A stretch of DNA of 64,000 bases, taken from positions 3,430,822-3,494,821 of the forward strand of contig JAOSKU010000001.1 of NCBI GenBank assembly GCA_027493445.1, given 5' to 3'. The stretch is from Thermoleophilia bacterium (lineage in GTDB: Bacteria; Actinomycetota; Thermoleophilia; RBG-16-64-13). This document shows positions 7,901 to 16,541 of the stretch, piece by piece. Position 1 is the stretch's first letter. Each line of letters starts with the position of its first letter. Made by a program: the position numbers and the translations under genes. Below the pieces are notes generated by a model. That model did no database searches and was not told the DNA's origin. It saw only the letters and a program-made list of their open reading frames with translations.

Positions 7901-9775
7901 ATGTATGCTGGAGGCTTCACCGGAAAGATCCTGAGGGTCGATCTCACCAAGAAGGAGGCAACGACCGAGCCCCTACCCCCGGAGGTGGCCCGCGACTTCG
8001 TCGGGGGCGCCGGACTGGGCATCAAGTACCTGTTCGATGAGGTGCCGGCCGGCGCCGATCCCCTGGGCCCCGAGAACAAGCTCATCCTCGCCTCGGGCCC
8101 CTTCACCGGTACCACTGTACCCTGCGCGAGCCGCATGGCCGTGACCGGCAAGTCACCGCTGACCGGCGCGGTGGGCATGGCCCTCACCGGCGGCTTCTTC
8201 CCGGCCGAGCTCAAGTTCGCCGGCTACGACGCTCTCATCATCGAGGGCCGAGCCGAGACGCCCACCTACCTGTGGATCAAGGACGACGTGGTGCAGTTCC
8301 GTGACGCCTCCGGCCTCTGGGGCACCACCAGCGGCGACTGCCAGCAGATGCTCAAGGACGACCTGAAGGATCAGAACATCCGCATCGCCTGCATTGGGCC
8401 GGCCGGTGAGCGGCAGGCGAAAGTGGCCTGCATCATCAACGAGCGGCGGGCCGCGGGGCGCAAGGGCTTGGGCGCCGTCATGGGCGCGAAGAACCTGAAG
8501 GCCGTGGCGGTGCGGGGCAGCAACGAGGTGGTCATCGCCGACGGCGAGAAGTACCAGGCCGCTCGGGACGATATGCGCCGCCAGATGCGGGAAAGCCCGG
8601 TGCTCTACTCGGAGTTCGCCAAGCTGGGCACTCCCATGGTGGTGGATCTCACGTCGGCCCTTGGCATCCTGGCCGCCAAGAACTGGTCGGCTACCGGCCA
8701 GTTCGTTCCGGTGGAGACCCTGGGCGCCGAGGCGCAGAAGCAGGTGAACGTGGGCCGCAACCCCTGCCAGGGCTGCCCGGTGGCCTGCAGCCAGCTCAAG
8801 CTGGCCCGCAACGGACGCTACGCGGGCACGCTGGCCGAAGGTCCAGAGTTCGAGAGCTTCTACTCGCTGGGCACGCAGACCGGGGTTGACGACATGGACG
8901 CCGTCATTGCCGCCGACCGTCTCTGCGACGAGCTGGGCATGGACACTATGTCGGCCGGCGTGGTGGTGGGCTTCGCCATGGAGCTCTACGAGCGCGGGCT
9001 TCTCAGCAAGGAGGCGGCCGGCGGGCTCGACCTCACCTTCGGCAACGACGAGGCCATGATGGCCCTGCTGCACCAGATGGCCTTCCGGGAAGGTCTGGGC
9101 GACATCCTGGCCGATGGGGTCAAGGCGGCCGCCGAGAAGCTCGGAGGTGAGGCTGCCCAGTACGCCATGCACGTCAAAGGGCTCGAGCTGCCCGCCTACG
9201 ACGTGCGGGGGGCCAAGGCCCACGGTTTGAACTACGCCACCTCGTACACCGGCGCCGATCACAACCGCGGGTACGCCTTCCAGGAGATCTTCGGGATCCC
9301 CGTGCCCAAGGAGTACGACCGGTTGGCCTACGAGGGCAAGGGCGAGCTCTGCAAGTGGAACCAGGACATCCGCACGGCCACCTGCGACTGCCCCACCATG
9401 TGCGCCTTCCTCCTGGACACCACCCTCCCGGCCACGGCCGCCCAGAACACGGCCGCGCTTCTGGAGGCGGTCACCGGGCTGGCCTGCACGCCCGAGGATG
9501 TGTGGGCCCTTGGGGAGCGGGTCAACAATCTGGCCCGGGCCTTCAACGCCCGTGAGGGTTTCGGCCGGGCCGACGACACCCTGCCCCGGCGCCTCATGGA
9601 GGAGCCTCTGGCGGAGGGAGGGTCCAAAGGTCAGTGCATCCCGCAGGCCAATCTCGACGCCATGCTCGACGAGTACTACGCGGCCCGCGGCTGGGACGTC
9701 TCCACCGGCACGCCGTCCCGGGCGCGTCTGGAGAGCCTGGGCCTGGGCTACGCCGCCGACCAGCTGGGAGTGTGA
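7901..9775 (+). CDS. aor: Tungsten-dependent aldehyde:ferredoxin oxidoreductase
   Basis: AOR-family enzyme of 624 aa that oxidises aldehydes to acids, or runs in reverse, with ferredoxin at a tungsten-bispyranopterin centre. The N-terminus MYAGGFTGKILRVDLT is characteristic. The [4Fe-4S] ligands are Cys289, Cys292 and Cys296 (CQGCPVAC) plus Cys495 (ATCDCPTMC), positions that closely match Pyrococcus AOR. The ATG at 7901 has GAGGGGGAA upstream and sits 37 nt after the alcohol dehydrogenase. The next gene encodes a MoaD-like sulfur carrier. With the aryl-alcohol dehydrogenase at 10.3 kb it could interconvert alcohol, aldehyde and acid, possibly aromatic. It has no signal peptide, so it is cytoplasmic. 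Confidence 0.93.
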   Translation: MYAGGFTGKILRVDLTKKEATTEPLPPEVARDFVGGAGLGIKYLFDEVPAGADPLGPENKLILASGPFTGTTVPCASRMAVTGKSPLTGAVGMALTGGFFPAELKFAGYDALIIEGRAETPTYLWIKDDVVQFRDASGLWGTTSGDCQQMLKDDLKDQNIRIACIGPAGERQAKVACIINERRAAGRKGLGAVMGAKNLKAVAVRGSNEVVIADGEKYQAARDDMRRQMRESPVLYSEFAKLGTPMVVDLTSALGILAAKNWSATGQFVPVETLGAEAQKQVNVGRNPCQGCPVACSQLKLARNGRYAGTLAEGPEFESFYSLGTQTGVDDMDAVIAADRLCDELGMDTMSAGVVVGFAMELYERGLLSKEAAGGLDLTFGNDEAMMALLHQMAFREGLGDILADGVKAAAEKLGGEAAQYAMHVKGLELPAYDVRGAKAHGLNYATSYTGADHNRGYAFQEIFGIPVPKEYDRLAYEGKGELCKWNQDIRTATCDCPTMCAFLLDTTLPATAAQNTAALLEAVTGLACTPEDVWALGERVNNLARAFNAREGFGRADDTLPRRLMEEPLAEGGSKGQCIPQANLDAMLDEYYAARGWDVSTGTPSRARLESLGLGYAADQLGV

Positions 9776-9825
9776 ACCCGAACGCCTGATCGCAAGACAG
9801 CCGGAGTCTGACCGGAGGACCGCCC

Positions 9826-10110
9826 ATGCGGGTGAAGGTCACGACCATCCTGCATCTCGTGGAGGTGCTGGGTGGCAGGGAGCTGGAGATGGAGGTCCCG
9901 GAGGGCATGACGGTGGCCGGGCTGCTGGCCCACCTGGCCGCGCGGGCCGGCTCAGGGGCCTCCGCCTTCTCCGGCGCCGACGGCGTCATGCACGCCCACA
10001 TCCGCGTGCTGCTGAACGGACGGCAGCTGAGCTTCTTGGAGCACGGCCCGGACACGGTGCTCGTCGAGGGCGACGAGGTGCTCCTGCTGCCGCCCGCGGC
10101 CGGCGGCTGA
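9826..10110 (+). CDS. MoaD/ThiS-like sulfur carrier protein
   Basis: A 94-aa beta-grasp protein ending in Gly-Gly, the C-terminus that is adenylated and thiocarboxylated by MoeB-type enzymes. The segment DTVLVEGDEVLLLPPAAGG is typical of MoaD-like proteins that supply the dithiolene sulfur of molybdopterin. Its position directly after aor suggests a copy dedicated to tungstopterin synthesis, an arrangement often seen next to AOR genes. ThiS or another sulfur-carrier role cannot be excluded. A GC-rich hairpin follows the stop. Confidence 0.82.
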   Translation: MRVKVTTILHLVEVLGGRELEMEVPEGMTVAGLLAHLAARAGSGASAFSGADGVMHAHIRVLLNGRQLSFLEHGPDTVLVEGDEVLLLPPAAGG

Positions 10111-10111
10111 G

Positions 10112-10141
10112 GGCGGCAGCGCCGCCTGCGGCGCCGCCGCC
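10112..10141 (+). terminator. GC-rich hairpin after the MoaD-like gene
   Basis: GGCGGC-A-GCGCC (10112-10123) pairs with GGCGC-C-GCCGCC (10130-10141) around a 6-nt loop with one mismatch. It begins just after the MoaD-like stop. No T-run follows, so it would be a non-canonical terminator. Confidence 0.45.
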
Positions 10142-10151
10142 GGCCGATCAC

Positions 10152-10180
10152 TTGACAACGTCCAGTATATCCGTTACTAA
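10152..10180 (+). promoter_or_regulatory. Sigma70-type promoter of the aryl-alcohol dehydrogenase gene
   Basis: TTGACA (10152-10157), a 17-nt spacer and TACTAA (10175-10180) give an excellent vegetative promoter in an AT-richer pocket about 120 nt before the GTG start at 10302. It implies a 5' leader of roughly 115 nt and separates the aor unit from the adh unit. Confidence 0.65.
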
Positions 10181-10301
10181 TTCGTTGCGCCGAGTCATGC
10201 AAAACGTAGTTGTGTCAGCAGAACTCGGCTCAAGGGGCCACGTCGAGCAGCCCCCGCGACGGCGGTAACTCGAGGAAACAGTTGAGAGGAAGGGAGACTC
10301 C

Positions 10302-11405
10302 GTGAAGACCATCGCCGCCGTCGTCCATGAGAAGGACGCGCCGTTCGCCCTGGAGGAGGTGGAGCTCGACGAGCTGCGTGACAACGAGGTCCTCGTGCGC
10401 ATGGTCGCCACCGGCCTTTGCCACACCGACCTCTCGGTGCGGTCGCAGGTGATCCCTTTTCCCTTGCCCGCTGTGCTCGGCCATGAAGGGGCGGGCGTGG
10501 TGGAGGCCGTCGGTTCGGCGGTGCGCCGGGTCGCTCCCGGCGATCACGTGCTGGCCACCTTCACCTCCTGCGGCGAGTGCCCCAACTGCGCCGGCGGCCA
10601 TCCGGCTTACTGCCACGACTTCCTGCCCGCGAACCTCCTGGGCGGGACCCGCCCGGACGGCAGCCATACTATGCACCAGGACGGCGCGCCTCTCAACGCT
10701 CGTTTCTTCGGCCAATCCACGCTGGCCCGCCATGCGGTCATCGACGAGCGCAGCCTGGTGAAGGTCGACGCCAACGCTCCCCTCGAGATGCTCGCGCCGC
10801 TGGGCTGCGGCATCCAGACCGGGGCGGGCGCGGTCTTGAACGTCCTGCGCCCCGAGCCGGGCAGCACCCTGGCGGTGTTCGGCGCGGGCGGGGTGGGGCT
10901 GGCCGCGGTCATGGCGGGTGCCCTCAGCGGTGCCGCGAACATCGTGGCCGTCGACATGGTGCCCGCGCGGCTGGAGCTGGCCCGCGAGCTAGGCGCCACC
11001 CACACCATCGACGCGCGGTCCACCGACCCGGTCGAGGCTCTCAAGGGGCTCAGCTCCGGGTTGGGCGTGGAGTACACCATCGAGGCCACCGGCAACATCG
11101 CCGTGTCCGAGCAGGCCGTGGGAGCGCTCGCGCCGCTCGGTACCTGCGCGCTGATCGGGGCGCCCTCCTTCGGCGCGACCTGCCCCACCGACGTGAACTT
11201 CATGCTGAACGGGCGGCGGGTCATTGGCATCACCGAGGGCGATAGCCTGCCGCAGGTGTTCATCCCCGCGCTCGTCCGCCTGTTCCAGCTGGGCAAGCTG
11301 CCCCTCGAGCGGCTGATCCGCCACTATCCCTTCGAGCAGATCGAGCAAGCCGCTGCCGACGCCCATGCCGGAGTCACCATCAAGCCGGTGCTGGTGTTCG
11401 ACTGA
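10302..11405 (+). CDS. Zinc-dependent aryl-alcohol dehydrogenase (MDR family)
   Basis: Medium-chain Zn alcohol dehydrogenase of 367 aa. Catalytic zinc ligands are Cys40 (GLCHTD), His61 (GHEGAG) and Cys169 (LGCGIQTGAGA). The structural zinc lobe has Cys90, 93, 96 and 104 (CGECPNCAGGHPAYC). The Rossmann motif FGAGGVG follows. The GLCHTDLSVR and CGIQTGAGA signatures are those of benzyl/aryl-alcohol dehydrogenases, so it probably converts aromatic alcohols and aldehydes with NAD. GTG start with GGAAGGGAG upstream. It lies between aor and an IclR gene, consistent with aromatic alcohol or aldehyde metabolism. Confidence 0.88.
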   Translation: MKTIAAVVHEKDAPFALEEVELDELRDNEVLVRMVATGLCHTDLSVRSQVIPFPLPAVLGHEGAGVVEAVGSAVRRVAPGDHVLATFTSCGECPNCAGGHPAYCHDFLPANLLGGTRPDGSHTMHQDGAPLNARFFGQSTLARHAVIDERSLVKVDANAPLEMLAPLGCGIQTGAGAVLNVLRPEPGSTLAVFGAGGVGLAAVMAGALSGAANIVAVDMVPARLELARELGATHTIDARSTDPVEALKGLSSGLGVEYTIEATGNIAVSEQAVGALAPLGTCALIGAPSFGATCPTDVNFMLNGRRVIGITEGDSLPQVFIPALVRLFQLGKLPLERLIRHYPFEQIEQAAADAHAGVTIKPVLVFD

Positions 11406-11449
11406 GCCAGGGAATAGAGAACCCCGAGCTTCGCATGGAGTGTGGTTGC

Positions 11450-12289
11450 ATGACTGACGTCCAGGGTCTGGCGCCCGCAACGGGCTCGCCTGAGAAGGTC
11501 AGCTATGTGCAGCTGGTGCCGGCGGTGGACCAGGCGAACCGCATTCTGTTCGCGCTGGCCCACGAGTGGAACGGGGCGGCGTCGCTCACCGAGATCTGCC
11601 TGACGGTCGGCATCAACAAGAGCAAGGGTCTGGCCATCCTCAACACCCTGCGCAACGCAGGCCTGGTCACGCGGAGCGAGCGCTCCAAGACCTACAGACT
11701 AGGCCCGGGACTGCTCACGCTGTCGCGCGCGCTGTTGGACCACACTGATCTAGCTCAGATCTCCTCGCCCTTCTTGGATCGGCTTGCCGTTTCGACCGGC
11801 TGCACGGCTCTGATGGGGCTGGTCTCGGGCGATCGGGTGTTCGTCGTGGCCCGCCGGGAGGCGCCCATCGCTATGGGCATCGCCGTGCATGTAGGGCATC
11901 GCTTCCCCCTCACCTGGGGGGCGCACGGCAAGGCGATCCTGGCTGCGCAGCCCGAGGAGGAGCGCGAGCGCATCCTGGCGGAGGGTCCCGTCTTCGTGCA
12001 CGGCCGGGATGGGGACCCCGTCCTCGACCTTGAGGCGTTGCGCGCCGAACTGGATGAATGCCGCCGTGCCGGCTATGGTCACGATCTGGGAGTGACCCGG
12101 CCGGGCGTCAATGCCGTCAGTGCCGCACTGGTCGACGAGCCCTCGGGAACGTCGCGCTTCGGCTCGTCACGCGTCGTGGGCTGCTTGGTCGTTGTGGGAA
12201 CATTCCCGCTTGATAGCGTGGAGGAGTACGGTACCCGGGTGGCGGCCACGGCCCGGGAGATGAGCCCGCACCTAGGCTCTCTTCTGTAG
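11450..12289 (+). CDS. IclR-family transcriptional regulator (copy A)
   Basis: A 279-aa IclR protein with an N-terminal winged HTH (about 20-80, including NKSKGLAILNTLRNAGLV) and the effector domain with RREAP and GAHGKAIL signatures. ATG 11450 is favoured over 11435 because GGAG lies 9 nt upstream. It is very similar to the IclR at 22991-23815: both share AVDQA, AILNTLR, TYxLGP, LLDxTDLAQ and PLTWGAHGKAI. The two look like paralogues, together bracketing the Mo/W aromatic module. It probably regulates the adjoining aryl-alcohol dehydrogenase or Mo-hydroxylase genes in response to an aromatic effector. Confidence 0.88.
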   Translation: MTDVQGLAPATGSPEKVSYVQLVPAVDQANRILFALAHEWNGAASLTEICLTVGINKSKGLAILNTLRNAGLVTRSERSKTYRLGPGLLTLSRALLDHTDLAQISSPFLDRLAVSTGCTALMGLVSGDRVFVVARREAPIAMGIAVHVGHRFPLTWGAHGKAILAAQPEEERERILAEGPVFVHGRDGDPVLDLEALRAELDECRRAGYGHDLGVTRPGVNAVSAALVDEPSGTSRFGSSRVVGCLVVVGTFPLDSVEEYGTRVAATAREMSPHLGSLL

Positions 12290-12294
12290 ACTTC

Positions 12295-12465
12295 GTGCGC
12301 CGTCTCTGGAACAACTCGAAGGTGCTCGGCCCCGCCGCCGGCAGCCTTGTCGAGCGCAGGGAATTCGCGGCGGCGCTTACCTCCTCTTGCCGTCGCCGCG
12401 GCTGGGACGTCGAAGGCCGGCTGACGCCCGAGCGTCAGGCGGGGAGGAGGGGGGCGAGGCTGTGA
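12295..12465 (+). pseudogene. Possible C-terminal relic of an aldehyde ferredoxin oxidoreductase
   Basis: A 56-codon frame from GTG 12295 to TGA 12463-12465. Its end reads RRRGWDVEGRLTPER, closely matching the conserved AOR C-terminus (compare YYAARGWDVSTGTP in the intact aor of this window). Its stop overlaps the GTG start of the next gene as GTGA, as in a coupled operon. The rest of an AOR gene is missing, since the IclR gene ends only 5 nt upstream. A deletion remnant whose 3' end still serves translational coupling is the simplest reading. A perfect 7-bp hairpin (12421-12438) lies inside. The call rests on one motif. Confidence 0.4.
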
Positions 12466-13009
12466 GGTTGACCGTCAACGGCCGGGAGCACCTGCTGGCG
12501 GTCGGGGGCCGCGGGCCGACGTGCAGGCCGGCGATACCTTGGCCCACACGCTGCGGCACACGTTAGGCCTGCTGGGCACCAAGGTCTCGTGCGACCGAGG
12601 GGCGTGCGGCGCGTGCACGGTCCTGCTCCACGGCCGGGCGGTGGCCTCCTGCACCCTGCTCACGGTGGAGTGCGACGGCGGCCATGTCACCACCATCGAG
12701 GGGCTGGCAGATTCCGCCAGCGGAGCCCTCCATCCCCTGCAGCAGAGCTTCATCGACCACACCGCCTTCCAGTGTGGCTTCTGCACACCCGGTATCCTCA
12801 TGAGCGCCAAGGCCCTTCTCGATCAGAACCCCGCCCCCACTCTGGAGGACATCAAGGAAGCCCTCTCGGGCAACCACTGCCGCTGCATCACCCACTACCA
12901 CGTGCTCGAAGCCGTGCAAGACGCCGTCGCTAGGACGCAGGCCGCGGCACAGGACGCCGTACCGAGGACGCAGGCCGGGGCGCCGAACGGCGTCGAGAGG
13001 ATGCGGTAG
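12462..13009 (+). CDS. Xanthine-dehydrogenase-family [2Fe-2S] small subunit (frame disrupted)
   Basis: Iron-sulfur subunit of a Mo hydroxylase, about 182 aa. The plant-ferredoxin-type cluster is CDRGACGACTV with a later Cys in VASC. The second cluster, in a helical domain, has CGFCTPG and CRC. The N-terminus MRLTVNGREHLL starts at GTG 12462 after GAGGAGG. One nucleotide is missing around 12510-12518 (GGGCCGACG), after which QAGDTLAHTLR restores the family frame. It passes electrons between the Mo subunit and the FAD subunit encoded just downstream. The C-terminal tail has a short repeat (DAVARTQAAAQDAVPRTQA). Confidence 0.87.
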
Positions 13010-13013
13010 CGGC

Positions 13014-15362
13014 GTGACCGCCGGCTACCGCCACATCGGCAAAGCCACCGAGCGGGCCGACGCCCGCGACATCGTCACCGGGCGCATCCGCTACCTGGGC
13101 GACCTGGAGGTGCCGCGCCTGCTCCACGGGCGGGTGCTGCGCAGCCCCCACGCCCACGCGCGCATCGCCCGCATCGACGTGGCCGCCGCCCGGGCGCTGC
13201 CCGGGGTGGAGGCAGTGCTCACCCACGCTGACGTGCCCGACTGGCGGGGAGGCACCCCTCGGGTGCTGCGCGTGCTCGACAGCACGGTGCGCTTCGTGGG
13301 CGACAGCGTGGCCCTGGTGGCGGCCACGAGCGAGGACGCGGCCGCCCGGGCCCTCGAGCTCATCGACGTCGAGTACGAGCCGCTGCCCGCCGTCTTCGAC
13401 ATCGACGACGCCCTGGCTCCGGGCGCTCCCGAGCTCTTTCCCCAGGCTCCCGGCAACGTGGTCCAGCCGGGCACGGCCTGGTTCGGCCCGGAGTGCCTTA
13501 CGGGCGTGCGCATGGGCGACGTGGAGCGGGGCTTCGCCGAGGCCGACGTGGTGGTGGAGGGCGCCTGCGGCTACGAGAACATCCCCAACCCGCTGCCTCC
13601 CGAACCGCCCGGCGTGATCGCCCAGTGGGAGGAGCCCAACCGGGTCACCCTCTGGGTCTCGAGCCAGGCCTCCTACCAGGACAAGGTGGTGCTCTACTAC
13701 GCCTTCGGGCGGGAGGTGGAGGTACGGACGATCGGCGGGCCCTGCGGCGGCAGCTACGGCTCGAAGCTCATGTCGGCCCAGCTTGTGCTGCAGGCGGCGG
13801 CGCTCAGCCGGGCGACGGGCCGGCCGGTCCGGCTCGTCATGAGCAAGGAGGAGCACCTAGCCGCCTTCGTGCTCCGCATCGCCTCGCGGGTGAGGGCCAA
13901 GGTAGGCATGCGCCGGGACGGCACCGTCACCGCCCTCGCCGGCGACTGGTTCGTCGACACCGGCTACTACTCCATGACCACCCAGGCCCAGGTGGCGGTG
14001 GGCTGCGGCGAGGCCCAGCTGGTCGTGCGCTGTCCCAATTGGGACCTGCGCTCCACCATCGTCTGCACCAACCGCACCGCCTCGGGCATCGTGCGGGGCT
14101 TTGGGGGCCAGGAGCTCAAGTGCTCGCTGCTGCCCGTCCTCAGTCGGGCCATGGCCGCGCTGGAGATCGATCCCTTTGAGTTCTTCAAGAAGAACTACAT
14201 CAAGCCGGGCGATGGCTACTTCTGGCGCGACGGCCGCTGGTACACCTACCGGGGCATCGACTACGCGGTCGCCATGGAGGCAGGCGCCCGGGCCTTTGGC
14301 TGGCGGGAACGGTGGCGTGGTTGGCTGCGGCCCACCGAGATCTACGGCGCGGTGCGCATGGGGGTGGGCGTAGGTGTGCACGGCAACGTGGACATCGGCG
14401 AATCGGTGTCGGAAGCCTACGTGCGCCTGGATCCCGACGGTCGCGCCACCATCTACTCGGCCGCGACGGAGCATGGCACCGGGCAGCCGAGCAACCTCAT
14501 CAAGATGGTGGCGGAGGTGCTGCAGCTGCCTCTCGACCGGGTCTGGATGACGCCGGCCGACTCGGCAGTGACTCCTTACGAGTTCGGCCCGGTGGGCTCC
14601 CGGGGCACCTGGGCCATGGGCGGCGCCTCCATCGCCGCCGCCGAGGACGCCCGGCGCAAGCTGCTCGAGCGGGCCGCTCCGATCCTCGGGCGCGATCCCG
14701 CCGACCTCGACACCCGCGACGGCTTGGTCTTCGCGAGCGATGCTCCGGGCGAGGCCGTCCGCTGGAACGCCGTCCTGGGGCGCGAGGGTTCCCTCATGGG
14801 TGAGGGCCGTTTCGACCCCGACTTCACCCTGGCCAACTGCATGATGACCTTCGTGGAGGTGGCCGTCGATAGCGAGACGGGCAAGGTCGAGCTCCGGCGG
14901 GTGGTGAACGCCACCGATGCCGGCACGATCATCGACCCTCCCGGCCTGACGAACCAGCTGAACGGCAGCCTGGGTTCGGCCGGCATCGACAGCGCCCTCT
15001 TCGAGGAAACGGTGCTCGACCGCGCTTCGGGCCGCATCCTGAACGCCAACATGATCGACTACAAGTGGCGCTCGTTCGTGGACCTCCCCGCCCTCGAGAA
15101 TGTGATCCTCGAGACCCCGGTCGACAGCCACCGCTTCCACGCCATCGGCGTGGGCGAGGTGGCCACGGCGCCCGGGCCCTCGGCCGTGCTCATGGCCGTC
15201 TCGAGCGCCCTTGGCATGTGGATCGACGAGTACCCGGTGACCCCCGAGCGCGTGCTACGGGCTCTGGGGAGGGCCGGTCCACCGGCGGGACGGGGGGCGG
15301 CGCAGTGCGACGGGTCGCCGGGCGAGCGCACGGCCGAGCGCCGCGGGGAGCGCTCGGCATGA
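13014..15362 (+). CDS. Xanthine-dehydrogenase-family molybdenum-binding large subunit
   Basis: Catalytic Mo-cytosine-dinucleotide subunit of 782 aa, close to the usual family length. The N-terminal aldehyde-oxidase a/b hammerhead (about 1-120, with RSPHAHARI) is followed by the MoCo-binding domains (GGSYGSK, RGFGGQE, ATEHGTGQPSN). The active-site Glu is expected at about residue 715 in GVGEVATAPGP. The GTG start is 4 nt after the small subunit. The following FAD gene starts in an ATGA overlap. The order S-L-M and neighbouring ligases suggest an aromatic or heteroaromatic substrate (4-hydroxybenzoyl-CoA-reductase-like or purine-type); the sequence alone does not decide. Confidence 0.9.
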   Translation: MTAGYRHIGKATERADARDIVTGRIRYLGDLEVPRLLHGRVLRSPHAHARIARIDVAAARALPGVEAVLTHADVPDWRGGTPRVLRVLDSTVRFVGDSVALVAATSEDAAARALELIDVEYEPLPAVFDIDDALAPGAPELFPQAPGNVVQPGTAWFGPECLTGVRMGDVERGFAEADVVVEGACGYENIPNPLPPEPPGVIAQWEEPNRVTLWVSSQASYQDKVVLYYAFGREVEVRTIGGPCGGSYGSKLMSAQLVLQAAALSRATGRPVRLVMSKEEHLAAFVLRIASRVRAKVGMRRDGTVTALAGDWFVDTGYYSMTTQAQVAVGCGEAQLVVRCPNWDLRSTIVCTNRTASGIVRGFGGQELKCSLLPVLSRAMAALEIDPFEFFKKNYIKPGDGYFWRDGRWYTYRGIDYAVAMEAGARAFGWRERWRGWLRPTEIYGAVRMGVGVGVHGNVDIGESVSEAYVRLDPDGRATIYSAATEHGTGQPSNLIKMVAEVLQLPLDRVWMTPADSAVTPYEFGPVGSRGTWAMGGASIAAAEDARRKLLERAAPILGRDPADLDTRDGLVFASDAPGEAVRWNAVLGREGSLMGEGRFDPDFTLANCMMTFVEVAVDSETGKVELRRVVNATDAGTIIDPPGLTNQLNGSLGSAGIDSALFEETVLDRASGRILNANMIDYKWRSFVDLPALENVILETPVDSHRFHAIGVGEVATAPGPSAVLMAVSSALGMWIDEYPVTPERVLRALGRAGPPAGRGAAQCDGSPGERTAERRGERSA

Positions 15363-16342
15363 AGCCGTTCGCGCACCACCGGGCAAGTTCGGTCGCGGGG
15401 GCCGTCTCTCTGCTGGCCGCCTACGAAGGCCGCGCCCGCGTGAACGGCGGGGGCACCGACCTCCTGGGCGTGCTCAAGGATGAGATCCACGACGCCTACC
15501 CCGAGGCCCTCATCGATCTCAAGACCATTCCCGGCCTGGACCGGATCCGCACCGACGCCGCGGGCGGTCTGGTCGTCGGCGCTCTCACCCGTCTCGCCGA
15601 CCTCGCTGCCTCCCCGATCGTGCGCGAACGCTTTCCGCTCCTGGCCGAGGCGGCCCGGTCCGTGGCCACGCCCCAGATCCGCAACGTGGCTACCCTGGGT
15701 GGGAACCTCTGTCAGGAGGTGCGCTGCTGGTACTACCGCTATCCGCGCCATGTCGGGGGCCCCATCGGCTGCCTGCGCAAGGGGAACGGGCCATGCCTTG
15801 CTGTCAAGGGTGACAGCCGCTACCACGCGATCTCGGGCGGTAAGGGCTGCTTCGCCGTTTGCCCGTCCGATACGGCCGTGGCCCTGGCCGCCTTGGAGGC
15901 GGTGGTGCGGATCGAGGGGCCCCACGGCGCGCGCGAGGTACTTGTGGCCGACCTCTACGAGCCCAGCCGTCTCGCCCTCGGGCCGGACGAAGTGCTGACT
16001 CAGGTGCGTATTCCCGCGCTGCCGGCGGACGCCGGCACGAGCTTCGTGAAGTTCACGGTGCGCGAGCCAGTGGACTTCGCTGTGGTGAGCGTGGCGGCAC
16101 TGGTTGCTCGCGAGGGCGGAGCGTGCACTAAGGCCCAGATCGCGCTGGGCGGGGTGGCTCCGGGGCCGGTACGGGCGGCGACGGCCGAGCGGGTGCTGGT
16201 GGGCCGGACGGTGGACAACAGCGCGGCGGCCCTGGCGGCTGAAGCGGCCCTGGCGGGCGCGAAGCCCCTGCGAGGCAACACCTACAAGGTGGCGCTGGCG
16301 AAGAGCTTGGTCGAGCGGACGTTGTTGGCGGCTTGGTCCTGA
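15359..16342 (+). CDS. Xanthine-dehydrogenase-family FAD subunit with a Cys-rich insertion
   Basis: FAD-binding medium subunit of 327 aa (FAD_binding_5 plus CO-dehydrogenase C-terminal domain). FAD loops are visible as NGGGTDLL near 30-36 and TLGGNLCQ near 112-119. After this, Cys118, 123, 138, 146, 164 and 168 fall in a roughly 45-residue insertion that ordinary CoxM/XdhB proteins lack. In 4-hydroxybenzoyl-CoA reductase beta, a comparable insertion binds a [4Fe-4S] cluster, so an extra cluster is inferred here. The ATG overlaps the large-subunit stop (ATGA), and the 3' gap leads to a convergent ligase gene. Confidence 0.87.
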   Translation: MKPFAHHRASSVAGAVSLLAAYEGRARVNGGGTDLLGVLKDEIHDAYPEALIDLKTIPGLDRIRTDAAGGLVVGALTRLADLAASPIVRERFPLLAEAARSVATPQIRNVATLGGNLCQEVRCWYYRYPRHVGGPIGCLRKGNGPCLAVKGDSRYHAISGGKGCFAVCPSDTAVALAALEAVVRIEGPHGAREVLVADLYEPSRLALGPDEVLTQVRIPALPADAGTSFVKFTVREPVDFAVVSVAALVAREGGACTKAQIALGGVAPGPVRAATAERVLVGRTVDNSAAALAAEAALAGAKPLRGNTYKVALAKSLVERTLLAAWS

Positions 16343-16541
16343 ACCCCGTTCACGCGCTGGCCCCGGTTTGTGGAGTACGGGCCGGCCCTGCCGGTCCATT
16401 TCCAGGCTAGCCGATATGCTGCCGGGTCCGGGTACGAGTTCGGGCGTGTGCCACTCGGCAGAGCTTCCTCCGAATAAAGCCCGGGCCGCTTCGAGCGCGG
16501 GCGAAAAGGTGTCGGGATTGGGGATCCGGGCCCTCGGTGCT

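Noticed and set aside
12421..12438. Perfect hairpin CTGACGC-CCGA-GCGTCAG as a terminator
   Set aside because: It lies inside the AOR-like coding relic and just before the next ribosome site, with no T-run; termination there is unlikely.
16343..16541. A gene in the gap between the FAD subunit and paaK
   Set aside because: Short frames on both strands have no ribosome site or recognisable motif; treated as a convergent intergenic gap.
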